A stretch of 64,000 nucleotides of DNA from Pseudisothecium myosuroides (Eukaryota > Streptophyta > Bryopsida > Hypnales > Lembophyllaceae): assembly GCA_951799445.1 (NCBI GenBank), contig OX637295.1:3162001-3226000 (forward strand), given 5' to 3'. Every line of letters begins with the position of its first letter. Positions within the stretch are counted from its first letter, which is position 1. The notes beneath the pieces are model-generated. The model worked only from the letters and a program-made list of their open reading frames with translations. It was not told where the DNA came from and searched no databases. The translations under genes and the position numbers were made by a program. Below are positions 33,099 to 44,799 of this stretch, one piece after another.

Positions 33099-33191
33099 AT
33101 GGGTAGCGGAGGTGAAGGCGATGGCGGAGCATCTTTCTTCGACTGGGATTCGGTCTACGGGAAGAAAGGCGGGGACCGCGGGCGCTCATGA
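33099..33191 (+). CDS. GDGG-core short protein, family E, right copy (30 aa)
   Basis: The protein and all 93 bases match the left copy at 3823-3915. It starts MGSGGEGDGGAS and ends DRGRS. Its context is A at -3 and G at +4. Flanking DNA differs: several substitutions occur in the 26 bases upstream, and a deletion follows about 20 bases downstream of the stop. This island of identity in a diverged arm is the main reason to treat it as coding or otherwise constrained. Function unknown. Confidence 0.62.
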   Translation: MGSGGEGDGGASFFDWDSVYGKKGGDRGRS

Positions 33192-33566
33192 AGACGAAAT
33201 TAAAGAGCTGTGAACCGAGACTCGTGCTCAAAATTCGCAGTTGCCTGCCAACTGATTGAAATCCCCAAATTTATTACCCTTAGATTACAGTAGGTAGTTG
33301 AATGTACAAAAATTTATGGACAGTGAATGTACAGAATTGATGAGAACTTTGTCTACACTAGTTTATCTCATTCAATGTAAAGGACACACTTGAAATTCTT
33401 CTAAGTTCTGAAATTTGGAGCACATGTTAGTCATTTTAACTCGGGATGAAAACAGAAAACTGACGGAGAGCCAAGACATTGCTGGAGTGGGGTATGGGGG
33501 AAGGCATTCATGGGCAATTTTGCGTGCCATGAAAAATGACACTTGATGCAAGTGATCTATTTAGAA

Positions 33567-34055
33567 GGGCACCAGTAATTAGTGGGTCCAGCGGAGCTGC
33601 GCAACAGCGCAAGGTTTATGCATCTGTGCCATGGAGCAATTTTGAAGCTCCAAAATTTATATCAATCAGGGAGCAGATCCTCTGACTCATAGCTAGGGAT
33701 CAATATATTCCCATTGCCCTCCAATATTGCAGATTTGATACACATTGGGGTCCAGAATGTACAATTATGTGTTGTCAAATTGAAACTGCAAATCGTATTC
33801 TCTAGCTAAGTAACTAGCACGCCAAAATCTTTCCGGACGTACGTCCGACACCCGCATGCATGTTTGAGTAAAAATGGCCTTCTCGATCCACCTCAGTAAA
33901 ATAATCTTCGGTTGGAGCAGCTCAACAAAGTTAATTCCACCTACATTCATGATTGTATGGTTCGATCTGGAGCTGTGAATTTCAGCAAGCAGCATGAGCC
34001 CTAAGCACTTCAGTGTCACAATTTGGAGCTGCGAAACACGCCACGCACTTGGTCT
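33567..34055. mobile_element. Right-arm insertion of about 490 bp, unclassified
   Basis: The left arm joins GATCTATT to GGCCATTTATTGC directly (near 3405-3420 after inversion), whereas here about 490 bases starting GAAGGGCACCAG intervene. No clear inverted ends were found. A minus-strand frame of 84 codons (33765-34019) lies inside and is unrecognised. This could be an insertion here or a deletion on the left. Confidence 0.5.
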
Positions 34056-34700
34056 AAATGACCATTTATTGCAAAAAGAATAAATTTGAATGAATTTAAT
34101 TGCACATTCTTGTTGAGCAAGGAGCTGTCCAGAGACGTTGTTGCAGTAGAACTGGCCTTAGCGCCATAACTGACAACGAAAATTCTTCCGATCAGTCTGT
34201 CGGGGACTCGAGGTCGCTAGTGAAATTGGGTTGCCTTAACAATTAGGTTGTCTTACCCCAGAGAAGTTACCTCATGACTAATGCTTGTCCAGATGGAGGC
34301 ACGTGCCAATCTCTAATCCCGAGCCAACAACCAGTGCACCAAACCATGCCATACACATAGTTCTTACTTGACTACATCCTTCTACAGTAATTGTACATAT
34401 TGATATAGTGTTGAACGTCAAGAAATTAGTGTAGGGCAATCTAATTTCACTATTTAGTGTACTTGTAGTTCGTATGAACTGTTGTTAACAATGCTAGTTA
34501 GAGCATCCCCACAACTAACACGCAGATCAAGGGTGCCAATCAAGGATTTGTTGTGGTTTGCCATGCCGCCATTTTGATTGAAGAATCATGGCCTCACGGG
34601 AAGACTCGCCAAGCGGTCAAAAGGTGCACTACGCTTCTTATTCTATTATTTTAAAAATAATCTCTTCAACTTTTTAAGAGAAGCTTTCAAAAGGTGGGAT

Positions 34701-36525
34701 TGGTGATTGCAAGAAACACCTGTACTGTCTTGGTTGCGTTTTTTTCTTGGACTGCTACAATTTTTGCTATAACTTTTGATTTATAGGTTCAATGCCAAAA
34801 CCAAAAAAAAGCTTCCTTGATGTCTTGATTGTAATTGTATCCCTTATTTTTCAAAAATTAAAAAAAAATTAATTTACATTTAAAATTCAATTTTGTTAAT
34901 TTGTCACACTTTGATGTTTAGGGGTTTTTAGTACTATTGAACGGTTTAAATTAATGATTTTCAGTTGAAATTTCTATGGTATATTCTCCTAATAGGTAGA
35001 CATATTCTTACCAAAGATCATTTAAAAATACATTATTTTATATCCTCCACAGTTGTGCAAATAGACCTCCCTTGCACGCGCACTTCTAAACAATAGAGAT
35101 ACTTTTGACTTAATTTTTTTGGTCAAATCTCATCACCAAGAAGTCCTCCCAAGTGGCCAATTTTTAGTTTTGTTCAAAATTGTTTTTCCTATTTTCTACA
35201 AATTAAAATGTCAAAGGATGTATTTTCCTCTTCGCTAGAATAGTCTGCAGAATTGTCCCAAACTGAATACATCTTTTGACATTTTAATTTGAGGGTGATT
35301 GCATGAAACACTTGTACTATTTTCGGTCACATGTAGCATGCTGATTAGTTTTTTGGCCCTAATTTTTGAGTTTTTACTCCAAATGATTCAAAATTTATAG
35401 GTACTTATGACTATTATACACCTTGCTTGTTTTTTTGGAATTTTTTAAAAATGTTTTACTATTTAATAATAGCCCCCAATATTATGTCACAAATGCCAGT
35501 TTGGAGTTTTTTAGTACTATTTACTACCCATAAAAACGAATTTGGAGCTAAAAATGGGTAGAGATGGTTTTCTAGTAGACTTGTAGCTATTGTCCAAAGA
35601 AATTCTAAAAACATTTAATCTTATATGGTGTAGAAGTCCACAAAGTGAGCCCCCTTTCTACTTGTATTTTGAAACATGTAAAAAATTATTTTGGCGGTTT
35701 GTTTGGTGAATGACCATCTCCATAGAATTGCCACAAATGGCCAATTTTTATTTTTTTATTTAAGTTTTTTCCTATTTTCTACTAATTAAAACATCAAAGT
35801 ATGTATTTTTTTGAGATTTGGCACTTTTCTAGTTTTCCTACTTAGAGAATTTTTTAATGAATTTCCTTTGGTGGTTACCTTTATCTTAAAGGTGCATACA
35901 TTGGCCATATTTTTTAATTTAAAAAAAAATTGATTTTCTAATTTTAAAGTACTCCAGAAAAAATCATGAGTACTATTGCAGAAAGCAACAAATAGTACAG
36001 GTGTTTTGTGCAATCACCTTATCACCCTTGTAGAAAATTAAAAAAACAATTTGGAACAAAACTAAAAATTGGCCATGTGGGAGGATTTCTCGGTGATGAG
36101 ATTTGACAAAAAAATGAAGTCAAAAGCATCTCTAATGTTTAGAAGTGTGCATGCAAGGGAGGTCTATTTGCACAACTGTGGAGGATATAAAATAATGTAT
36201 TTTTAAATGATCTTTGGTAGGAATATGTCTATCTATTAGGGAAATATACCATAGAAATTTCAACTGAAAATCATTAATTTAAACGGTTCAATAGTACTAA
36301 AAAACCCTAAACATTAAAGTGTGATAAATTAACAAAATTGAATTTTAAACATAAATTCATTTTTTAAAATTTTTTGAAAAATAAGGGATACAATTACGAT
36401 CAAGACATCTAGGATGATTTTTTCTGGTTTTGGCATTGAATTTATAAATCAAAAGTTATAGCAAAAATTATAGAGGTCCAAAAAAAAACGCAACTAGACA
36501 ATATAAGTGTTTCTTGCAATCACTC
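34701..36525. mobile_element. GGTGATTGCAAG-family element with nested member, TSD GGAT
   Basis: The ends are TGGTGATTGCAAGAAACACC and AAGTGTTTCTTGCAATCACTC. GGAT occurs at 34697-34700 and 36526-36529. Another family member (35293-36018) is inserted inside. Without it the length is about 1.1 kb. Confidence 0.7.
35293..36018. mobile_element. GGGTGATTGCA-family element (726 bp), nested
   Basis: GGGTGATTGCATGAAACACT faces CAGGTGTTTTGTGCAATCACC. The interior is close to the 16804 and 56810 elements, for example GATGGTTTTCTAGTAGACTT. The target duplication is not clear. Confidence 0.7.
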
Positions 36526-37059
36526 GGATTCAAAAGATTATTAAATAGCTTGGCAAGCCGCATTCAAGACTCTCCATTTGCCCATGCCCTCTTTATTTTT
36601 TGAAGTGGCTAGGCATATTTTTGCACTTGGCGTGCGTGTTGTGGGGCAATTTCTAAGCCACGGCCCGCCCATTGCCCATGTTGAGTGCCTTTGGTGCCTT
36701 GCTGTAGGGTTGTTATTACATACGTTGTGCAGAGTCCTCATCATAGTCAACCGGAACAAAAAAATTTGGTTGGCATTTTTTTCAACCCAGGCCACAGAGC
36801 TTCCTCAAAACAATGTTGAAATCTATATGCTTTTAGTTTCTTTGTATAAAATAATATTCTTAAATCACTCATTTTTCTTAAGCCACCAAACACAAGTATT
36901 TTGGCCACAACCATGTTACTATACCTATGTACAAAGAAAGGTCAATTTTGTTAAATTGGCAGTATTGTATAGGCCATTTTGACATTAATTTTCATTATCT
37001 TGTTGTTGTACCAATAGATATGCACATTAGTATGCCAATTGCTTTTCGTCCACAATATT

Positions 37060-38161
37060 GGGTGATTGCACGAAACACTTGTACTATTTATTGCATTTTG
37101 CGACAATACTCATGATTTTTTTTGGAATACTTTAAAATTAGAAAATTAATTTTTTATTTAAATTAAAAAATATGGCCAATGCATGCACCTTTAAGATAAA
37201 GGTAATCAACAAAGGAAATTCATTAAAAATTCTCTAAACAGGAAAACTAGTCAGAAAAGTACCAAATCTCAAGAAAATATATACTTTGATGTTTTAATTA
37301 GTATCAAATAGGAAAAAATTAAAATTAAAAAAATTAAAATTGATCATTTGTGGCAACTCTATGGAGAATTGGAGATGGTCATTCACAAAAAAAAACACCA
37401 AAATAATTTTTTACATGTTTCAAAATGCAAGTAAAAAGAGATTCAATTTGTGGACTTCTACACCACATAAAATTACGTATTTTTAGAATTCTTTTGTAAA
37501 ATAGCTACAAGTCTACTAGAAGATCATCTCTATCAAATTTCAACTCCAAATTCGTTTTTATGGGTACTAAATAGTACTAAAAATCCTAAATTGGCATATG
37601 TGACATAATACTGGGGGCTATTATTAAATAGTAAATTTTTTTTTTTAAATTCCAAAAAAATAGACAAGGTATATAATAGTCATAAGTACCTTGCCAATGA
37701 ATTTGGAATCGTTTGGAGTCAAATTCCAAAAATTATGGCCAAAAAACTAATCAGTATGTGGTCTATGACAAAAAATACATCACAAAGTTTAGATCCTACG
37801 ATTTGGCAACAATTATCATGCGGTTATCGTTGTTTCATGGGTTCGTACCATAATCGCACTAACTCAGTGTATTTTTACGCACTGAATCAATGCAAAAACA
37901 ATGAATGTCAATAGCGTATGGTTTATGTACTTTAACTATATGATTGCTGTGCAGTTTTGATACAACAATTGTATAGTTAAAGTACATAAACTGTACGCTA
38001 TTGATATTCATTGTTTTCGCACTAATTCAGCCCGTAAAAATACACTGAGTTAGTGCGATTATGGTACGAATCCATGAAACAACAATAACCACACGATAAT
38101 TGCAACCAAATCGTAGGGTCTAAACTTTGTGATGTAGTACAAGTATTTCATGTAATCATCC
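37060..38161. mobile_element. GGGTGATTGCA-family element (743 bp plus nested MITE), TSD TATT
   Basis: The ends are GGGTGATTGCACGAAACACT and AAGTATTTCATGTAATCATCC. TATT flanks it (37056-37059 and 38162-38165). The left arm keeps the empty site at about 2854-2862. Removing the 357-bp MITE and its extra TA leaves 743 bp, the typical family length. Confidence 0.88.
37778..38134. mobile_element. 357-bp full-length foldback MITE, TSD TA
   Basis: Almost the whole element is one inverted repeat: CATCACAAAGTTTAGATCCT at the left is inverted as GGGTCTAAACTTTGTGATG at the right, and pairing continues to a small centre near 37955. TA flanks both ends (37776-37777 and 38135-38136), as in Stowaway or mariner-derived MITEs. 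It is nested within the 37060 element. Its transcript would form a long hairpin. Confidence 0.85.
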
Positions 38162-38939
38162 TATTGTAATGTGCTAATTACGCTAAGATTTCTAATTCTA
38201 TTTTATCATTCAAGTCTATAAATATTGCATTCCTTCCTTGCTTGAGAGTCCATCTTTCTATATCCATGGAATTGTGCATAATTAACAAATCTAACATCAA
38301 AAATGATTTCACTAGAAAAGTCTTTGGAATTCAACATCTATAAGATCCATGAATCCAAATTTTGCCTTCAAGTTCAAGTTCACATATGTATCCTTCTAGA
38401 GTTTTGGTAGAGACTACACACACGGATTCAAAATACCTTCTATGCCATTTGGACTTCACTATATTTGACAAAAACTTAATAATGAAACTTTAGTACTTTA
38501 ATTGTATCAATTGAATTGACAATTATACCGCAATCACCAATGATTTCAAAGGCATGCTAAGTTATATATCACATACTTAGTTTGTAAGAGAAATTTCTAT
38601 TCTATTAATTACCTCTTGATACAACTCAACTCGAACAATTGGATCCTTTTGCCAAATAATGGACGTGTATCAATGTGGCCTACAATGGTTTATCCTAATA
38701 GTGCTTAGATTGTGACTAATTTGTCAAAGTCACTCTGGTAGAGGCTGAAGTTTAACAATATAATCATTCTAATTTCCCCCAAAGAATCTTAGTGACACGA
38801 GTTCCCCACCCTAGGGTAAATCAGTAGTGAAGATTTCCCAAATGGAGAGATTAATTAATATATTCATTGATAGTAGTAATTGATCGATTCTTCTCTTTCA
38901 AATGCCTTCGAGTTCTATTACATTGCGACAATTACAATG

Positions 38940-39480
38940 AGCTCATTCTGCTTCTCATCTGGGGAACACAGCTTCCAAGGCGGCGCTCATGGTCTGCCAA
39001 AAAGCTTCCCCATAAGGAAAGTCTTCGAACCAGTATTGAACCAGCTGCGCATGCTGACGCCCATGGTGTCGGCAGCGGGACCCCGCCAAAGGAAAAGTTT
39101 CGTCACCATCAATGGCAGCAGTTCAGGAGTGGGCCGGCTAGCTGCCCGGTGTCACATCACTTCAGAAATCGATCATGTGTCTGTGGACCAAATGGACCAA
39201 ACTTTTGTTTGTAACTGTCAAATTAATTGACCAAGTTATATTAGTGACCGGACGTCGAGTTGAATCTTCGTTGGAAATGATAGTCCCGCCCAGGGCTGCA
39301 CCTCGGACTTCCAACCTCGTCGGAGGAAGTGAGTTCGCCTGACTGCCAAGTGCCAACTGCAACTCAGAATCGGAGGACACGTCGCGTACTTCGCGTTGTC
39401 CTGGCGGGTGCCGTTCAACACGAATATTCTACCATGCCGTTTGACTGTCAGATGATCCACATCCTTTGAATGTTATCTCA
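38940..39480 (-). other. Block D of unit 4
   Basis: Open frames exist on both strands (38880-39230 plus, 39236-39460 minus). In the minus frame NAKYATC and WKSEVQPWAGL lie in one register, whereas in units 2, 3 and 5 the matching peptides are in two registers. The minus frame starts at GTG, not ATG. Confidence 0.45.
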
Positions 39481-39588
39481 ATTCTCAAGCGGCGTTCGCT
39501 CAAGCCTTGATCTGTCAAATTCGGGCGTCCGCTGACAAAGTCCGCGTAATGCATGTGAACAGCGCTCGCTCGCTGCAGCAGCGGAACG

Positions 39589-39596
39589 TATAAAAG
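39589..39596 (+). promoter_or_regulatory. TATA box of gene A copy 4
   Basis: A canonical TATAAAAG lies 239 bases before the start codon. Confidence 0.7.
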
Positions 39597-39827
39597 AGCA
39601 CCTCACAATCATTCGGTCACAACAATCTCATGCGAAAAATACGTCAATCAAACCTGAAGACGCTATTGCTCCCGGGGCTCCAATTTGACAGTCACACGTG
39701 CCCGGCTTCTGATCCATCGGAGAGGCCTTCTTTCTGGGAACTGATCTAATACAAGCTTACAAAGCGACCAGCATTCCCGAGAGCTTAACGACTGAAGTCT
39801 CATTGAGTTCCAGGGCTAATTGCCATC

Positions 39828-39938
39828 ATGGACGTGATGGGCGATGGGGGATCATCGAAGTGGAGGCCCCCGTCGAAGGCTTCTCCCATGGGGGATGGCG
39901 GCTCCTCCAAGTGGAGACCTCCGTCGAAGCGTCTATGA
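39828..39938 (+). CDS. GDGG-repeat short protein, family A copy 4 (36 aa, two repeats)
   Basis: The protein is MDV followed by two MGDGGSSKWRPPSK repeats joined by ASP, ending RL. Compared with copy 1 it lacks the middle repeat of copies 2 and 5 in the same way, and its last residues differ. Codon differences from copy 1 in the first repeat are synonymous (CCT/CCC, TCA/TCG). It has an intact TATA box and the same orientation relation to block D as all other copies. Function unknown. Confidence 0.73.
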   Translation: MDVMGDGGSSKWRPPSKASPMGDGGSSKWRPPSKRL

Positions 39939-41039
39939 AAGTCGCTCGATCGTTGCGATCATGACAACTGCTGGAGATCATTGTCGACTGTCGACAAATG
40001 CAACCTTGGCAAGAATTTCCGCTTAATTCATTTGAAAAAACCCGGTCAATTCCGGGGCCAATACTTTGCTTTCTTGCGATAAGGTATTCAAACGAAGAAC
40101 GCATGCAATTGAATGCCAGAGCTAGCTAGTCTATCCAGCCTCTGGCGACCGGCAGAATGTGGAAGTTTCATGGAAGAACTCGATCATTCCATTCATGAGC
40201 TCGGAACTCAAACTTCCTTTTAGTTTGTACAGATTTCTTTTAGAGTAGTTCCTGATTCTTTATTCACACATTGTGACAACTAACGATTTGAAAATAGTAC
40301 CACAGCTTTGAAGCTGCTCCGGCACTCGTTGACACACATTACACGCACGAGTGTGTATATTGCATGATCAAGAGACTTTTAGACTTGTTCACTGACTTGA
40401 AGTTGCGTTTCAATTGATTCTTGTGGGATCTGTCACTGTTGGGCTCACTTGTGAGCTGCATCTGATTGTGGTCAATCGCTTTGGACCAAAAAGATCTGTC
40501 TTCGAACATTGTCACGAGTAACTACCCGTACGTACCCCTTTTTTAGAAATGAGTACTGATATTCAGATAAGGCAACTGTTTTAGATTTTTTTTCCCTCTG
40601 GATTGTCGTGTTGTCCTTGGACTCTTACTGGCTCTATTTCTAAACGTACAAACGGTGTAACTTCCAAGTCCTAATGAGTCTGTCATAAGCCCTGGCTTAT
40701 ATTCAACGCTACGTTGACTTCTGCTGGGAGTGTCCAATAACCCAAGTGGTTAAACTACTTCATAAAATGGTGAGTTTCAGATCGCCAACATATATTTTGA
40801 CATTTAAGTGCATTGAGCTCTAAATCTAGGACGGGTACAGATCTGATTGGAATTCCAGATGGGCGGCAGAAAATGTCCCCATGTCATGAAATTTCGCCTT
40901 TTCACCGAATGGTCAAATTTCGAGTTTTTGTTGGCTTGTTGTTGATTCATCACTCTGGAAGTCTGAAGTTGTTAGATTGTTTTAACGTGAGTCTAGTTAT
41001 GACTTATGACTTCACACCCATTATTCTGCGGCGCAATCG

Positions 41040-42214
41040 ATCAGTCTCCCGACTTTGCAGTACTGTACACCGTTTTATCATATTCTGATTGCACTACCTG
41101 CGGAAATTTCATTTGAATCCACCCTAGCCTCCACAGGATGTCAACTCTTCCTTTGCCACCGAAGGTAGCATTGCAAAAATTGAAGAAATGAGAAAGGGGC
41201 CAGGCTGCCCAAACTGGTTCTCTTTCTGTATGTGGACCAAGATCGTCAGCGTGGACAAAGATACTGTATAAATTCATAATCAGTCAATAGGATATTTCGA
41301 GAATTTCGAGACCGAAGATTTTGGCTTGTATCAGAACCAGTTCTCGAACCAGTCAACGAGAATATATGGCTGCTAGCCTGCAATTCTGCATTGCTTTATT
41401 CTGCAAGTCGGATCCTTGCTAACTTGGTTGACAGTCTTTTCCAAGGTCCCAAAGTATTCTACCATAGTCCGTAAGCCCTACGCAGATAAATTGTTCCATG
41501 TTCTCAGAGTTCCACCGTTGGTGATTGAGCAAGAAATCATTCCTTGTACTCAAGAGTGTCCAAAGAGGGGGTAGTAATTGATATTGCTCTTTTCGCATGG
41601 CTAAAGCATATGGTCTTCTAGGAACAGTTTCCAGGGATGAAAGTCTTTTACAGTTGTGCATGTTAACCCTTGAACTACGCGGAGGACGTTTGGTGTCCGA
41701 TGAATGACAGAGCATCTTTGCATGTGAACAGAAGTGTAACTATTCATCTTCGGAATTTTGTTGTGAAAAGGGAAGGTCTTCTATAGTAGGTCAATTTCCA
41801 ATGAGTGCTTTTCCATTTTGTTAAGGCCCCGGTTAAGGCAATGATTCACACGGTAATGGAAAAGGAGGATTTTGAGGGTCACCCTTTCGTCAGTTCGTCC
41901 TTTAAGGGTTAACACTTCTGATGCTCCATTGAAAAAAAAATGAACCCTCAAAGAGCCCTCTAAACAATCATGGGAAATCTAGTTAAAATTGTTGTATTCT
42001 ATATGCAACTTTTCCATTTATTTCTAGGAAGGGTATAGATTTCAAACCGCACAGTCTAAATGTGAAAGTGCCAAGTTTGTAGTATACCATTATTCTAACA
42101 AAATATCAATTAGTCTCCCTATAACTCATTAAAATGTATTCCTCAAGAACATGATGAAACTTTTCTCCTATCTATGTTTACGTACCCTCATAGTGATGGC
42201 AAGTTTTAGGTGGT
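41040..42214. other. Unclassified moderately GC-rich stretch
   Basis: Minus-strand frames at 41041-41277 and 41419-41715 encode peptides I do not recognise. 41640-41900 is related to 56550-56720 and, inverted, to 58560-58660. A short MITE-like segment with GTTAAAATTGTTGTATTC ends is at about 41980-42110. Confidence 0.3.
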
Positions 42215-42953
42215 GGTCATTGCAAGAAAGGGCATTCAAAAACAGTAGTGTTTTGCACAATATTTATTTTTCTTTCGGGAGTACTTTAAAATTAATAAAG
42301 CAATTTAAAAAAAATATGATAAATATTATTAATGTACCTTTAAGAAAAAGGTACTATAGAAAGGAAAAGCATAGAATTTTTTTTAAAGTAGGTGAACTCA
42401 AAACTACAAAATCTCATAAAAATAGGACTGGTCACTATAATTTTACATTTTAATTTGTAAAATACAATTTTTTTTATTAAAAAAAACTAAAATTTGGACA
42501 TTTGGAAAGAGTTTATAGTGATGAGATTCCACTAAAAGATTGATCTTAGAATCATCTTTATTGTTCAAAAATTGTGTACAATGAGAGTGTTGTTGCACTT
42601 ATGGGGTGGACACAAAATAATGTATTTTTAGATTTTCTTTGGTAAGAATATGATTTTTTACTATACAAATAGACCATGAAATTTTAGTTCTTGATCATTA
42701 AATTTGGAAACTCTTGGTAATAAAAACCCTAAATCACACCGTGTGACAAATTAACAAAAATGATTTTTAAATATAAATGATTTTTTTTTAATTTCTAAAA
42801 AATAAGGGATTCCATTACCATCAAGTTAGACATGTTTAATAAAAATTTCATGTTCATAGGACTTGTGCTTCAAAAGTTATAGAAGATAACAAGAAAGTCA
42901 CTCTCATTGTGATAGGAAATACCGAAATAGGACCGCCCTTTCTTATAATGACC
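42215..42953. mobile_element. GGTCATTGCAAG-family element (739 bp)
   Basis: The ends are GGTCATTGCAAGAAAGGGC and GCCCTTTCTTATAATGACC. The interior matches 27379-28126 and 55230-55970. The target duplication is not clear. Confidence 0.75.
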
Positions 42954-44799
42954 TATGGATCTCATCCATTGGCTTAGAAAATGTGTACAATACTCCAAAT
43001 TTGACAATGCATTTTTATTATATTTAACTTAATAGTACAAATTTTTTTATTTTTGTCAGATGAACTGAGCAATTGACTTAATTTAAAATTACTTGTGCTA
43101 ATGTATTAGAGTATTTATAGTTACAATGTACTATATGATGGTCTACACCAAGTGAAAATTCATCATGATATACACTAGCTTTGCAAGGTTTTTTAATAAA
43201 TCAATTGGTACATAGAATAATTTAATAGAATAAAAGTTTTTGACAAGCTTTGAAAAATTCATACAAGATAGATATAAATGTTACATAGAAACCATACTTG
43301 TCATACTAGGATACAAAGCCTTCATAATATAGCCTTGCTTGTCAAATGCTTGAGGGCTTCTCATTTTTTCAAGGATTCATTTTATTCCTAATAGTAGCGG
43401 AATTCCAAGCACCAAAGAATTTTACTTCAATATGAAATACAAAAACAATACAAATAATGGAAGTAGGATATACTTCGTGGCCATAGATTATCCAACTAGG
43501 CCATAAATGTCTCTGTCCAATTTGACCTTCATTGCTAAGCAATGCTATGACCATACCATGGATGCGGCTACTTTGGCCGTTCAAGCATTTAGAAGTTGAA
43601 TTAATCATTTAGGAAACTTCAAGGAGGGAACAAAAGAAGTGCATTAAAAGAAATATCAGCCCTCCAGAGGGCTGCTCCGGAGTAACAAGCCAAGCTATTT
43701 CAGAACTTGGCCTGTCACTCCAGAACAGTCCCGCAGTGAGCTCGCCAAAACGGTCAGAAATCGAGATTTTATTTTATTTTTTTTAATTTTTTAATAATTT
43801 AAAAAAATTCGTTCTGGTACATTCCTAATCTAGGGCAATTTTCAACTTATTTCCAAACATTTTAGTTTCTAGTCTGATTGTGTAGCATTCTAAGTCTAGA
43901 GCATTGTGATTAAAATTAAACACATTTATTTTCTATTTTTCCATTGTTGAGTGACAAGGCTCATACAAGTGTTCCCTATTTGAAAACATATAAATAGAAT
44001 TATCAATACTAGTATGTTGTAAAAACCTAATTTTTGAGACAAGTTTCTAAGAAGGAAGGTCAAGTTTGCAATAAAAGTCCTCAAAAACTCCAAGAGGTTG
44101 TGAGCCTCACCTGCACCCATGGTAATCAACAACAAAAAGTGGTGTTAGAAAACCGCATGCAAGGTGTCTTAAGCTCACGTACGCGTGTTATAGCCTTCAC
44201 ATGGAGTTAGAAAGCAAAAATGGACAAACTTTAACATGTGACACAATCCACTTTTTAGAAAAACATGTCAAAAAACATCAATAACCTGAGTGGTCATTGG
44301 TAAAACACTGTGTTGCAGCCATATTTGCTCAAACAAAGTTAAACCATCGTCTATTGTTCTAGTGTCTGTGAGAAGATCTAAACAGGATTTCGCTCAGTTG
44401 TGGTAATAAGCTCGCTCCGAGTAACCACAGGTAACCAAACTACTGTAGCCAATCTGGTCGACAAAAATCAAATAAGAGTCTTTGCATAAAAAAAGGAGCT
44501 TTTGCATGAAGACCCGAGGTTGAACAAAAGAACATTCTGAGAGGGAGAGGAACTGGTCCATCCCAGCCCTTTCTCCTGACTCCAAGGTTGTCCTGACAGC
44601 CCATCGAGGCGCCAAATTAGGTCCTTTACTATTCATTAGAGGATCAATGGTCCATATTGCTCTATTTCATACCCAGTAATAATCGTCCAGTTTTTGGTGG
44701 CTTTTTTGGTTGCATGTAATAATTATCATCTGTAATCCCAACCGTTAATGTATACGGTGATGTACTATTGGGAAAACTTAATTGAACTGAAGCTTATTT

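Larger units (their letters stand above)
26641..38869. other. Right outer arm (D-D spacer), mirror of 2131-8394 with insertions
   Basis: The segment is ~6 kb longer than its left counterpart. The excess is accounted for by elements at 27379-28126, 28559-29301, 29441-30187, about 33567-34055, about 34220-36550 and 37060-38161. The remaining sequence keeps left-arm order in inverse orientation, including the Cys/His segment, gene F and gene E. Confidence 0.75.
38870..41300 (-). repeat. Amplicon unit 4 (partial, lacks gene B)
   Basis: It mirrors unit 1 and matches 8470-11000 in order: block D (38940-39480), A promoter, gene A copy 4, then flank. Similarity ends near 41300, just beyond a stretch matching 10900, so the B half of the unit is missing. 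No supported gene lies between 39939 and 41040. Confidence 0.75.
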
